Assembly (NCBI GenBank): GCA_000242935.3
Contig: CP007053.1
Span: 4,511,001-4,575,000 of the forward strand
DNA: 64,000 nt
Direction of reading: 5' to 3'
From: Opitutaceae bacterium TAV5
GTDB taxonomy: Bacteria; Verrucomicrobiota; Verrucomicrobiia; Opitutales; Opitutaceae
The notes below the pieces were generated by a model, which did not search any database, had not been told where the DNA came from, and saw only the letters and a list, made by a program, of their open reading frames with translations. The translations under genes and the position numbers were made by a program. Positions 16,422 through 24,648 of this stretch are shown in pieces; the first letter of the stretch is position 1, and each line of letters starts with the position of its first letter.

Positions 16422-17954
16422 TCAGGGACTGAGGGGAGCAATGGGAGTGATGTGACCAATGGGACTGATGTGGCCGGGGGGGGGAGGCGCGCTGGCGGAT
16501 GTTTGGGGCGGGACCAGCTCCGCCACCGCCCCCGTCCACGCATCGCGCAGCACGGCGGGCGTGGCCAGGCCAAGCCAGAGCGAGAGGGCGAGCAGCGCGA
16601 GCGGCGGGGCCACCACGCCGGCGGTTTCGCGAACCAGCGGCGCCGGCGGCTTTTTGTCGCCGTCTGTCTCCGTCTTTCCATAGACGACGGCGAACACCAC
16701 GCGCGACATTCCGAAAAACGCGAACAGCAGGCAGCCGAGCAGCAGGCCGCCGGTCAGGCCGTGTCCGCCTGCGAAGGCCGCCAGCACCACGCGCAGTTCG
16801 CTGAAAAACGGGCCGAAGGGCGGGCACGCCGTCACGGCGAACATCCCCGCGACGAAGACCGCCGCCGAGAGCGGCGTCACTGCCGACATGGCGCGCGCGG
16901 CGTCCAGCGTGCTCGCGCCCGCCGCGCGCCGGAGGTTGCCCGCGCTCAGGAACAGCGCGCCCTTGGTCAGGCCGTTGGCCCATACGTGAAACAGCGCCGC
17001 CCATACGCCGGCCGCGCCGAGCGAGGCGGCGATGACGAGGATGCCCATGTGTTCGACACTCGAATACGCGAGCATCCGCTTGAAATCCCGTGTGCCGAGC
17101 AGGAAGAGCGCGGCGACCAGCATCGAGAACAGTCCGATGGCCAGCAGCGTGTGTCCGGCCACTTCGCCCGCGCCGGCGGCGTCCACGACGGCGCGCACGC
17201 GCAGGATTGCGATGAAAGCCACCGTCGTCACGCCACCGGCGAGGACCGCGCCGACGATGCCGGGGGCCTCGCCGTAGGCGTCGGGCTTCCATGTGTGCAT
17301 CGGGGCCAGCCCCATTTTTGTGCCGTAGCCGACGAGCAGCAGCACCCATGCGATCAGCACCCACGGATGCGAGAGGTTCGCGCCTTGGGCCGCGAGCGCG
17401 GCAAACGTCAGGTCGCCCGCGCCGCCGCCGTGCAGCGACGCGTAGCCGAGGGCGAACGAACCGAGCAGCGACAGCGCGATGCCCGTGCCGCCGACGAGCA
17501 GGTACTTCCAGGTCGCCTCGAACGCCCGCGGTGTGTCCGCGAAGTGCAGCAGCGGCACGGTGGCGAGCGTGAGCGCTTCCGTGGCGATCCACAACAATCC
17601 GAGATGTCGCGCCTGCAACCCCGCGCTCAACAGCCCGAGCAACGACAGCAGCAACGTCACGAAGACGCGGTTGGGCCGCTCCGCCCGCGCCCGCAGGTAG
17701 GCGACGCCGTAGGCCGCGCAGGCGAGAAACAGCAGCGACACCGCCGGCAGCGTCGCCCGCGCCACCGCATCGAAACCGAGCCATGCGCGCGGCGACACGT
17801 CCGGGGGATTGACCAGCAGCCAGAGCGCCAGCACCGCGTGCGCCAGCGCGGTCGCCGGCAGCAGCCACGTGCGCGCCTGCGAATTTTTTCCCGGCCACGC
17901 CGCCGCGAATGCGGCTCCGGCGAAAGGGATCAGAATGAGCAGGTGGGCGAGCAT
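16422..17954 (-). CDS. Ehr complex antiporter-like membrane subunit (HyfF-like)
   Basis: 510 residues, about 14 hydrophobic helices, belonging to the proton-conducting NuoL/M/N/MrpD family. Key charged positions are visible: a helix with WIATEALTLATVPLLHF (TM5-type Glu), YLLVGGTGIALSLLG, the lysine in GYGTKMGLAPMHTWKPDAYG, and KRMLAYSSVEHMGI. The start ATG 17954 gives a normal first helix; further upstream the frame runs into repeat C. The C-terminal tail (PPGHISPIGHITPIAPLSP) is low-complexity and encoded by a degenerate ATGGGAG repeat, so it probably is not part of the fold. Same operon as the large subunit. Confidence 0.85.
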   Translation of the reverse strand: MLAHLLILIPFAGAAFAAAWPGKNSQARTWLLPATALAHAVLALWLLVNPPDVSPRAWLGFDAVARATLPAVSLLFLACAAYGVAYLRARAERPNRVFVTLLLSLLGLLSAGLQARHLGLLWIATEALTLATVPLLHFADTPRAFEATWKYLLVGGTGIALSLLGSFALGYASLHGGGAGDLTFAALAAQGANLSHPWVLIAWVLLLVGYGTKMGLAPMHTWKPDAYGEAPGIVGAVLAGGVTTVAFIAILRVRAVVDAAGAGEVAGHTLLAIGLFSMLVAALFLLGTRDFKRMLAYSSVEHMGILVIAASLGAAGVWAALFHVWANGLTKGALFLSAGNLRRAAGASTLDAARAMSAVTPLSAAVFVAGMFAVTACPPFGPFFSELRVVLAAFAGGHGLTGGLLLGCLLFAFFGMSRVVFAVVYGKTETDGDKKPPAPLVRETAGVVAPPLALLALSLWLGLATPAVLRDAWTGAVAELVPPQTSASAPPPPGHISPIGHITPIAPLSP

Positions 17955-17961
17955 GGATGAA

Positions 17962-18120
17962 TTAACCACAGAGGCACGGAGACACGGAGGGACCACGAAG
18001 GAGGCGGGGTCCGGAAGATACGTTGATGGGTCGGACGAAACGACGGTCGGGAAAGGATTTTCGGGAAATACAAAAAATCCCCTCCGTGGTTTTTCTTCGT
18101 ACCTTTGTGTCTCCGTGGTT
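17962..18120. repeat. Long-arm palindromic element C (type TTAACCACAGAG)
   Basis: The opening arm TTAACCACAGAGGCACGGAG is the same as in element B; the closing arm is TTTGTGTCTCCGTGGTT. The centre is unrelated to that of A and B. It fills practically the whole gap between the HyfE-like stop and the HyfF-like start, so it is probably transcribed within the operon. Confidence 0.72.
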
Positions 18121-18126
18121 CATTTT

Positions 18127-18768
18127 TTATTCCTTCAGCGCAGTGAGCTTGCCCGTGTCGAGCGAGTCGAAGGTGCGCTGGATGCGGTCCACGATGATGC
18201 CGATGACGAACACGCCGACGGTGAGATCGAGCAGGATGCCCGATTCCACGAGCAGGGGCGTGGAGTGGAGGAGCAGCAGGCCGAACAGGTAGATGCCGTT
18301 TTCCAGTATCAGATAACCGCATACCTGCGAGATCGCCTTGGTGCGGCCGATGAGAAGCACAAACCCGGTCAGCACGGAAGCCAGCGCGCCGGGCACGAGG
18401 AGCGTGTCCGCATGTTCCGGCAGCAGGGGAAGCGTCCGCGCAAACGCCACGGCCGCGATGGTGCCCGCCGTGCCGAGGAGCAGCGACGGCACCTGGCCGA
18501 TGAGCGGCTCGATCTCGCGCTCGATGCTGGCGGCGCGCATGGCCCGCCGCAGCAGATGCGAGATGACAAACCCCTTGACGATGACGGTCGTCAGCGCGAC
18601 GAGGCCCACGCGCCAGTCGAATTTCGCCTCCAGCAGCAGCGGCAGCACGCCGAGCGCCATGCCCTGCACGGCCACGGCGCGGATCACGCCGGGCAGCCGG
18701 CTGCTCGCCAGCGCCACGAGGTTGAGACCCATGGCGAGGCCGATGAGGAGATTGGCGGTCGAACTCAT
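18127..18768 (-). CDS. Ehr complex membrane subunit (HyfE-like)
   Basis: 213 residues with about six hydrophobic helices. HyfE subunits combine a NuoK-like core, seen here as LILENGIYLFGLLLL and GILLDLTVGVFVIGII with the buried Glu of LENG. The start ATG at 18768 lies 5 bases after the HyfC-like stop, so translation is probably coupled. Length fits HyfE. It should link the antiporter modules to the membrane foot of the complex. Confidence 0.85.
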   Translation of the reverse strand: MSSTANLLIGLAMGLNLVALASSRLPGVIRAVAVQGMALGVLPLLLEAKFDWRVGLVALTTVIVKGFVISHLLRRAMRAASIEREIEPLIGQVPSLLLGTAGTIAAVAFARTLPLLPEHADTLLVPGALASVLTGFVLLIGRTKAISQVCGYLILENGIYLFGLLLLHSTPLLVESGILLDLTVGVFVIGIIVDRIQRTFDSLDTGKLTALKE

Positions 18769-18773
18769 GCCGC

Positions 18774-19790
18774 TCACCGGGCGCCTCCTTCCATGGGGTT
18801 GTCGGAATGACCGGGCGGGACGCCTGCCGTTGTCGCCACGGGGCGACGCAGCGCGTCGTCGGCAGCGGCAGGAATGCCGCCGCTCCGGAGGGCGAGCAGC
18901 AGCGCGAAGAGGCAGAGCAGGAATGCCGTGGTCAGGAGCAGCGGCACCTGCCGGAACGCGAGCCGCGCCAGCAGCGATTCCACCAGACCCACGCCGATCG
19001 TCACGACGAGCACCGATCCGGCGAGGATGCCGGCGGCCGCCAGCGGCGGCCATTCGCCCATCGGCAGCACCGTCTGCGGCAGCAGCACCGCGAAGAGGAG
19101 CAGTTTCATGGCCGCGCCGTGCAGGATGATGGCGAGCGGCGGGCCGCTGTGATCGAGGATCATCGCCTCGTGAATCATGGTGAGTTCGAGATGCGTGTTG
19201 GGATCGTCGAACGGCACGCGGCAGTTTTCGGCGAGGAGCACGGTGAACAGGCCCGCGGCGAGCATCAGCGCGCCGCCGCCCGGCGGATGGTCGAGCATGG
19301 CATCGAGCGCCACGCTGCCGCTCTGCACCGCGAGCGCGAGGATGGCGGTGATGAGCGCCGCCTCGGCAATCACCGCAAAGCTCACCTCGCGCGCCGCGCC
19401 CATGCCTTCGAAGGCCGAGCCGGTTTCCAGCGCGGCCCAGGCCGTGCAAAACCGCGCGACCGCGAGCAGGTAAACGAACAGCAGCACGTCTCCCCGAAAA
19501 TCGAGCGCGCCGCCCACCGGGCCCAGCGGCATCAGCAGCGCCGCCCCGAGCAGGGCGACCCAGGCGATGGCCGGCCCCGCGATGAAGCCGGGCGAGGCGA
19601 GGTCGCTGAGCACGACGCCCTTTCGCCAGAGCCGGGCGAGGTCGTAGTAGAGTTGCAGCAGCGGCGGGCCGCGACGCCCGGCGACCCACGCCTTCACGCG
19701 GTTGACGATACCGGGCAGCAGCGGGGCGACCAGCAGCCACAACGCCAGCCGGAGCACGAGGTCGAGGAGGGTGGAGAGAACGGTTGTCAT
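18774..19790 (-). CDS. Ehr complex NuoH-like membrane subunit (HyfC-like)
   Basis: 338 residues, NuoH/HyfC/HycD family, the membrane subunit contacting the peripheral arm. Characteristic sequences are RRGPPLLQLYYDLARLWRKG, ETGSAFEGMGAAREVSFAVI and LLAENCRVPFDDPNTHLELT (the conserved loop with ENxRxPxDDPxTHLELT), followed by MIHEAMILDHSGPPLAI. Its ATG (19788-19790) overlaps the HyfB-like TGA by 4 bases, indicating coupled translation. No HyfD-like gene is present, which agrees with reduced Ehr/Hyc-type layouts. Confidence 0.9.
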   Translation of the reverse strand: MTTVLSTLLDLVLRLALWLLVAPLLPGIVNRVKAWVAGRRGPPLLQLYYDLARLWRKGVVLSDLASPGFIAGPAIAWVALLGAALLMPLGPVGGALDFRGDVLLFVYLLAVARFCTAWAALETGSAFEGMGAAREVSFAVIAEAALITAILALAVQSGSVALDAMLDHPPGGGALMLAAGLFTVLLAENCRVPFDDPNTHLELTMIHEAMILDHSGPPLAIILHGAAMKLLLFAVLLPQTVLPMGEWPPLAAAGILAGSVLVVTIGVGLVESLLARLAFRQVPLLLTTAFLLCLFALLLALRSGGIPAAADDALRRPVATTAGVPPGHSDNPMEGGAR

Positions 19791-21847
19791 TGTCCGCTTC
19801 CTCCCGCGTTTCCGCCGAGCCAGGTGATGATGCCCAGCACCGCGAGGCCGCATAACAGGTATGCGATGTAGAACTGCAACCGGCCGTGTTGCAGGTGGCG
19901 CACGGCAGCGTTGATGCGCATGACGCCGCGGGCCGCCGGGCCGATGACGCGCTCCAGCACCGTTTCCGGCACGCGCTCCGTCAGGCTCGCCCCGCCCTGC
20001 GCCGGCAATACGCCGTGCGGACGCCGCAGGCTGCGCTCCGGACGGAAAATCCACGCGAACCACTCCGCGACGATGCCGGAAAACGATCCGCCCGTGTACT
20101 GCATCCGCGCCGTCGGCGCGGCGTATCCGCAATCCCAGGTCGGGCCGCGCCGCAGCGTCGCGGCATCCGCCTCGCCGGGCGCGCCGCGGCCGGCGCGGAC
20201 GCGACGCCACAGCCACACGCCCGCGCCGGCGAAAAGAATGGCCAGGGCGACATGCACGAGGCCGAGTGTCGCCAGCGGCGCCGGGTGCGCGCCCGCGGCC
20301 TCCGTCGCCCATGCCGGATGCCACGCGCCGACGGCGCGCGAGACCGCCGGCCAGACGAGCACCGGTATCAGCCCGAGCAGCACGCACAATCCGCCGAGCG
20401 CGGCCATCGAGCCGCGCATGAGGGGACCGCATTCGTGGGCATGCGCCACCGCGTCGGAACGCGGCGCGCCGAGAAAGACCGTCGCTCCGGCCTTCACGAA
20501 GGTGGCCAGGGCGAGCGCGCCTGCGACCGCCATCATGAGCACCGCCGGCATCGCCGCCCACATGGCCACGCTGCCGCCGGTGGCCACGTCGAACAGTCCG
20601 AGATAGAGCAGCCATTCACTGACGAAGCCGTTGAGCGGGGGCAGGGCCGACACGGCCGCCGCGCCCAGCGCGAACGCCGCCGCCGTCCACGGCATCCGTT
20701 TCCACAAACCGCCGAGCCGGCTCATCTCGCGGGTGCCGGTGGCGTGGAGCACACTGCCCGCGCCGAAAAACAGCAGCGCCTTGAACAGGCCGTGATTCCA
20801 CACATGCAGCAGCGCGCCGGCCAGCAGGAGGCGTCCCCAGGCGGCGTCATTGTGGGCTGCGCCGAGCAGGCCGCCGCCGAGGCCGATGGTGATGATGCCG
20901 ACGTTTTCCACCGAGCAGTAGGCGAGCAGCCGCTTGAGGTCGTTCTGGGCAAAGGCGAAGGCGATGCCGAGCAGCGCGCTGACCGCGCCCACGCCGAGCA
21001 GCACCCAGCCGGCGGCCTCGGGGACGGGCAGCCAGCCGCTGAAACGCACCAGTCCGTAGACGCCGATCTTGATCGTCACGCCCGACATCAGCGCGGACAC
21101 GTGGCTCGGCGCGTTCGCGTGCGCCGACGGCAGCCAGATATGGAGCGGGAAAAGCCCGGCCTTCAGGCCGAAGCCTGCGAGAGCGAGCCAGAAAAGCGGG
21201 GCGAGGCCGGCGTCGCCGGTGGCGGCGTGGTCGCGCATCGGGCCGAGTTCCCAGGAGCCGGTGCGCGCCGCCAGCAGGGCGAAGAAGGCGAACAGGCAAA
21301 GCGTGCCGGCGTGGGAGGCCGCAAGGTAGAGCCAGCCGGCCGCGCGCACGTCGTCACGCTGCCGTTCCAGCGTGATGAGGAAGTAGCTGGCCACGGCGAA
21401 GAGTTCCCAGCCGATGAGGAAATGGAGTCCGTTGGCGTTGAGCAGGACGAAACCGATGCAGAGCACCATGACGCTCCACCAGACCCGGCTGCGCCGGGCG
21501 GAGTCGGGGTGGTCTTCGTCGCTCCAGTATTCGTGCGAGTAGACGGCACCGGCGCCGGCGACCACGGCGAGCAGGGCGAGGAACAACGCGCTTACGCCGT
21601 CGAGGCGGAGCGAGATGATCTCGCCGGCGAGGGGAAATGCGCTTCGCCATTGCCATACCATGGTCGCCGCATCCGTGCCGGTGCCTGCTCCCGCCGGGCC
21701 GAAGAGGATCGAAAGCGCCGCGCCGAGACCGGCGGCGCAGGCGACGAGGTTAAGGGTGAGCCAGTCGCCGCGCGGCAGCCGCCACGCCGTGGCGATGGCG
21801 GCGACGAGGGAGAGGAAGGCGAGGGAAAGGAGGAGGCCGGTGATCAT
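19787..21847 (-). CDS. Ehr complex antiporter-like membrane subunit (HyfB-like)
   Basis: About 686 residues from ATG 21847 (MITGLLLSLAFLSL); the frame is open further upstream, but only through repeat-derived text such as GTGFQPV and AGVSPA. It belongs to the NuoL-like proton-conducting family: WELFAVASYFLITLERQ (TM5 Glu), GFGLKAGLFPLHIWLPSAHA (TM7 Lys) and LKRLLAYCSVENVGIITIGL. After the antiporter core comes a C-terminal part with CGPLMRGSMAAL, a soluble loop containing WDCGYAAPTARMQYTGGSFS, and a final helix. It is the first membrane gene of the complex and probably the proton or sodium pumping arm. Confidence 0.88.
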   Translation of the reverse strand: MITGLLLSLAFLSLVAAIATAWRLPRGDWLTLNLVACAAGLGAALSILFGPAGAGTGTDAATMVWQWRSAFPLAGEIISLRLDGVSALFLALLAVVAGAGAVYSHEYWSDEDHPDSARRSRVWWSVMVLCIGFVLLNANGLHFLIGWELFAVASYFLITLERQRDDVRAAGWLYLAASHAGTLCLFAFFALLAARTGSWELGPMRDHAATGDAGLAPLFWLALAGFGLKAGLFPLHIWLPSAHANAPSHVSALMSGVTIKIGVYGLVRFSGWLPVPEAAGWVLLGVGAVSALLGIAFAFAQNDLKRLLAYCSVENVGIITIGLGGGLLGAAHNDAAWGRLLLAGALLHVWNHGLFKALLFFGAGSVLHATGTREMSRLGGLWKRMPWTAAAFALGAAAVSALPPLNGFVSEWLLYLGLFDVATGGSVAMWAAMPAVLMMAVAGALALATFVKAGATVFLGAPRSDAVAHAHECGPLMRGSMAALGGLCVLLGLIPVLVWPAVSRAVGAWHPAWATEAAGAHPAPLATLGLVHVALAILFAGAGVWLWRRVRAGRGAPGEADAATLRRGPTWDCGYAAPTARMQYTGGSFSGIVAEWFAWIFRPERSLRRPHGVLPAQGGASLTERVPETVLERVIGPAARGVMRINAAVRHLQHGRLQFYIAYLLCGLAVLGIITWLGGNAGGSGQ

Positions 21848-21865
21848 GGGCGGCTTGCGGGGAAT

Positions 21866-22142
21866 GTGGCGCGGGCGTCCCGCCCGCTCCGGAGTGGCAC
21901 GGGCCTCCGGCCCGTGTCTGTGCAGCAGGACGGGTTGCCTGCCCGTGCGGGGAAGCGGGCGGGACGCCCGCAGAACAGAGGCCAGAGACCAGAGGACAGA
22001 AGGCCGGTTCCGGCTGCCGGTTGTCTGGCCTCCGGCCTCTGTCCTCTGCCCTCCGGATTGCGGACGGGACGCCCGCGCCACCACGAAAGCGGGCGAGACG
22101 CCCGCGCCACTTCGGAACACGGGCTGGAAGCCCGTGCCACGG
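21866..22142. repeat. Cluster of short GC-rich palindromic repeats (GCGGGCGTCCCGCCCGC type)
   Basis: The 313-base gap between the HTH-EIIA gene and the HyfB-like gene consists almost entirely of small hairpins. They include GCGGGCGTCCCGCCCGC (21871-21887), GGCACGGGCCTCCGGCCCGT (from 21897), GCGGGCGGGACGCCCGC (around 21959) and GCGGGCGAGACGCCCGCGCC (around 22089). Translated, these give the recurrent peptides GTGFQPV, AGVSPA and ARASRP. Similar units occur at 32409-32470 and 60492-60513. No promoter for the complex could be made out within them. Confidence 0.75.
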
Positions 22143-22160
22143 TGAGGGCCATTGCGGTGT

Positions 22161-22844
22161 TCAAGCTCCGGCCTCCTTTTCCGCTTCGGCCAGGGTGGCG
22201 TGGATCTCGGCATCCTCTGCGCCGCGCAGCACGGCGGCGCGCAGCGGGCCGCGCCCGAGCAGGCGGCAGAGTTTGCCGAGAAAATCGAGGTGCGCGCGCG
22301 GCGACGGGGCGATGAAGAAAAACAGCCGGGTGATCGGGACGCCGTCAGGGGCCTCTTCGGAGAGCGCGAGCGGCTCGCGAAGCAACAACAGGGCGAGGGT
22401 GCCGGAGTCGCGCCCGAGGGCGACGCGGGCGCTCGGGTGGGGCATGGCCAGCCCGTCGCCGATGGGAGCGAAGGTGATGCCGCCCCGGGTGTGGAGCCGT
22501 TGCACGATCAGCCGGCGGATCGGATCGGTGGCGCCGGGCAGGGTGGCGACGACCTGGTCGAGCACGCCGGTCAGGCCATCGGCGGAAACGTCGCGCCAGA
22601 TGCCGCCGGCGCGCAGCAGGGGTTCCAGGCGCAGGCTGGCAGAAACCGCGGGGGTGGAAGGGGCGAGAAAGCCGGTGCGGGCGGCGAGACCGCGACCAGC
22701 GGCCCAGTTGGCGACTTGCGTGCGGTCGAAAAGGAGACGGCCGCGATCCGGGGTGTTGGGGAGCCCCTCGTGTTCAATCCAGTCTTCGACGGTTTTTTCG
22801 GAAACTCCGAACGATTCGGCAACTTGTATGAGATTGAGATACAT
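22161..22844 (-). CDS. HTH domain fused to PTS EIIA (PtsN-like) protein
   Basis: 227 residues from ATG 22844. About residues 1-50 are an excisionase/MerR-like DNA-binding helix-turn-helix (NLIQVAESFGVSEKTVEDWI, then GRLLFDRTQVANWAAGRGL). About 75-225 are an EIIA(Ntr/fructose)-type domain with the likely phosphorylated histidine in GDGLAMPHPSARVAL (H136) and TRLFFFIAPSPRAHLDFLGK. Such a protein could sense PTS phosphorylation and act on DNA. It is the first gene ahead of the Ehr operon on the same strand, separated by 313 bases of repeats, so it may control or be co-transcribed with the complex. It is divergent from the toxin-antitoxin pair. Confidence 0.82.
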   Translation of the reverse strand: MYLNLIQVAESFGVSEKTVEDWIEHEGLPNTPDRGRLLFDRTQVANWAAGRGLAARTGFLAPSTPAVSASLRLEPLLRAGGIWRDVSADGLTGVLDQVVATLPGATDPIRRLIVQRLHTRGGITFAPIGDGLAMPHPSARVALGRDSGTLALLLLREPLALSEEAPDGVPITRLFFFIAPSPRAHLDFLGKLCRLLGRGPLRAAVLRGAEDAEIHATLAEAEKEAGA

Positions 22845-22941
22845 CCGGGAAACGGCGCGACGGCCCCTTGAGAGTGAGGGAGCCGAGGTTCGGAAATTAT
22901 TGGCCGGTTCGCAAGAACGTAGCGGTCTCCGGTGGAAGGTG

Positions 22942-22984
22942 GCATACTGCTGTTGCCAAGTGGCAAAAGGACGGGACAGTATGC
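22942..22984 (+). promoter_or_regulatory. Nested palindrome, probable operator of the DUF433/DUF5615 pair
   Basis: The outer arms GCATACTG (22942-22949) and CAGTATGC (22977-22984) are exact inverted copies. Between them lies TTGCCAAGTGGCAA (22953-22966), a second perfect palindrome. The block ends 4 bases before the antitoxin start codon, the usual place for an autoregulatory toxin-antitoxin operator. It is 98 bases from the divergent HTH-EIIA start. Confidence 0.6.
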
Positions 22985-22988
22985 GCGT

Positions 22989-23228
22989 ATGAACTATGCA
23001 GCTTGGTTTGAACGCAATCCCGGCGTGTGCGGAGGACAACTCGTCATCAAGGGAACTCGCGTGCCTGTAAGAACGGTCCTGGCGAGCCTGGCGGAGGGTC
23101 ATCGGGTGGAAGATATCCTGAAAAATTTTCCGGGCCTGAGCGACGAAGCAATGCGGGCGGTCATTGCCTTCGCTGCAGCATCGGCCGAAGAAGATATCCC
23201 TCTCCCGCAACTGCCCGCCGTTGCGTGA
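22989..23228 (+). CDS. DUF433 family antitoxin
   Basis: 79 residues from ATG 22989 (MNYAAWFERNPGVCGGQLVI); a longer frame from 22932 would read through the operator palindrome and is not accepted. GTRVPVRTVLASLAEGHRVE and NFPGLSDEAMRAVIAFAA are the DUF433 helix-turn-helix fold typical of VapB45-type antitoxins. The stop overlaps the start of the toxin gene (GTGA), so translation is coupled. Confidence 0.88.
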   Translation: MNYAAWFERNPGVCGGQLVIKGTRVPVRTVLASLAEGHRVEDILKNFPGLSDEAMRAVIAFAAASAEEDIPLPQLPAVA

Positions 23229-23575
23229 AAATCAAACTCGACGAAAATCTTCCCGTATCCTTGGCGGTTGCCCTTCGGCAGCTTGGTCACGATACGGACA
23301 CGGTTGCGGACGAGAATCTCTGCGGTTGCCCCGACGATGCGGTCTGGCAGGGCGCGCAGGGCGAAGGCCGGTTTCTGGTGACGCAAGATCTGGATTTTTC
23401 GGATGCGCGACGCTTCACCCCGGGAACGCATGCAGGAATCCTGCTCCTCCGGCTCAAGGAACCGGGGATGACTGCGCTGGAGGGCCACGTGCTGCGCCTT
23501 TTCCGGAACGAGCCGGTCGAGACCTGGAGCGGCCGTCTTGTGATCGCCACCGATCTCAAGTTGCGCTTGCGATGA
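23225..23575 (+). CDS. DUF5615 family PIN-like toxin
   Basis: 116 residues from a GTG start at 23225 that overlaps the antitoxin TGA. The Mut7-C/PIN-like fold is indicated by KIKLDENLPVSLAVALRQLG, HDTDTVADENLCGCPDDAV, RFLVTQDLDFSD and GTHAGILLLRL. The acidic residues of DEN, PDD and QDLDFSD would form the metal site of a putative RNase. DUF433/DUF5615 pairs are a recognised type II toxin-antitoxin arrangement. The gene ends 9 bases before the convergent FAH gene. Confidence 0.86.
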   Translation: MKIKLDENLPVSLAVALRQLGHDTDTVADENLCGCPDDAVWQGAQGEGRFLVTQDLDFSDARRFTPGTHAGILLLRLKEPGMTALEGHVLRLFRNEPVETWSGRLVIATDLKLRLR

Positions 23576-23584
23576 CACACCGCG

Positions 23585-24418
23585 TCACACCGGCTCGGCG
23601 ATCACCGGGTTGGTGAGGGTGCCGATTTTTTCGATTTCGATGCTGATGGTGTCGCCGGGCTTCATGAAGACGGGCGGCTTGCGGGCGAAACCGACGCCGT
23701 GCGGCGTGCCGGTCAGGATCACCGTGCCGGGCAGCAGCGTCTTGCTGCCGCTCAGGAAGGAGACGAGCGTGGCCACATCAAAAACCATGTCGGACGTGGT
23801 CCAGTCCTGCATGATCTCGCCGTTGAGCAGCGCGCGCAGTTTCAGCGCGCCGGGGTCGGGAATCTCGTCGCGCGTGACGAGCACCGGGCCGAGCGGGCAG
23901 AACGTATCAAAACTCTTGCCTTGGCAGAACTGGCCGCCGCCGAGGCGCTGCTGCCAGTCGCGGGCGGAGACATCGTTGGCGCAGGTGTATCCGAGAACAT
24001 ACGACAGGGCGTCCTCGCGGCTGACGTTCTTGCAACGGCGGCCGATGACGACGGCCAGTTCGGCCTCGAAATCGACTTCGTGACTGGCGCAGGCGACGGG
24101 GATTTCGACGGGGTCGCCGGGATTTTGCAGGGAGGAGGTGGCTTTCAGGAAGAGCATGGGGCGCTCGGGCACGCCCTTGCCGCCCTCCTCGGCGTGTTTG
24201 CGGTAGTTGAGGCCGATGGCGAGGATGTTGGGCGGCCGGACGGGGGCGAGGAGCTTGCCGGGCGTGACGACGCGGCCCGTGACGAGCCGCGCGGGATCGA
24301 CGGCGCCGTGGCCGGGATTGTCGGAAAAAAGATCACCGTCGATAGCGAGGGCCGAACCGTCGGGCCGGAGCGCGGCCCATGCCGGGCCATCGGAAGAAAG
24401 GTGGCGGATAATGCGCAT
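23585..24418 (-). CDS. Fumarylacetoacetate hydrolase family protein
   Basis: A 277-residue cytoplasmic enzyme. It has the FAH fold: AIGLNYRKHAEEGG, metal ligands in HEVDFEAELAVVIG (E118, E120) and CANDVSARDWQ (D149), then GKSFDTFCPLGPVLVTRDEI and GTPHGVGFARKP. Family members hydrolyse or decarboxylate acylpyruvates or related 2-keto acids, often in sugar-acid or aromatic catabolism. Context (a downstream position after the sugar isomerase/pyruvyl transferase genes, 230 bases away) does not fix the substrate. Confidence 0.88.
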   Translation of the reverse strand: MRIIRHLSSDGPAWAALRPDGSALAIDGDLFSDNPGHGAVDPARLVTGRVVTPGKLLAPVRPPNILAIGLNYRKHAEEGGKGVPERPMLFLKATSSLQNPGDPVEIPVACASHEVDFEAELAVVIGRRCKNVSREDALSYVLGYTCANDVSARDWQQRLGGGQFCQGKSFDTFCPLGPVLVTRDEIPDPGALKLRALLNGEIMQDWTTSDMVFDVATLVSFLSGSKTLLPGTVILTGTPHGVGFARKPPVFMKPGDTISIEIEKIGTLTNPVIAEPV

Positions 24419-24648
24419 GAGGGAAGAGCAGGATACAGGCGGGGGAGGCAGACAAGCTCTTGTTCGGGTGCATGTCCGCCCACGCTCACCTGCTCACCGG
24501 CTGTCCGGATCAGGTTTTTCCCGAATCCTCGCCAGAGTCACCCCGCCCACGTCGATCGGATCGACTCCACGCAGCGGGCGGTTGCGTTTACGGCATCGTC
24601 ACCCTCGTATTCGACCGGAGGTTTATGGGCGGGTGAATGGATGTGGGT

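Noticed and set aside
14847-17960. A very long plus-strand open frame (over 1000 codons) opposite the complex subunit genes, and similar long antisense frames elsewhere
   Set aside because: High GC and strong third-position bias make antisense frames stay open. The translated text is low-complexity Arg/Gly/Glu and the minus strand has clear conserved proteins.
14081-18120. CRISPR array suggested by the recurring ACCACAGAG sequences
   Set aside because: The repeats are few, irregularly spaced, flanked by genes and self-complementary. There are no uniform spacers and no cas genes.
21848-22213. N-terminal extension of the HyfB-like protein by about 120 residues
   Set aside because: The extension translates palindromic repeat DNA (GTGFQPV, AGVSPA, ARASRP), while ATG 21847 starts a normal first membrane helix.
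13258-22844. Calling the complex a formate hydrogenlyase or hydrogenase-4
   Set aside because: The large subunit has no CxxC pair at either Ni-Fe site and no formate dehydrogenase or maturation genes are adjacent.
22932-22988. Upstream ATG start for the DUF433 antitoxin
   Set aside because: The extra codons run straight through the nested operator palindrome and add residues absent from the family.
24419-24648. Riboswitch, SRP RNA or small gene in the 230-base gap between the FAH and pyruvyl-transferase-like genes
   Set aside because: No conserved RNA core motif could be matched, and the one short frame ending in it is Arg-rich with no start codon.
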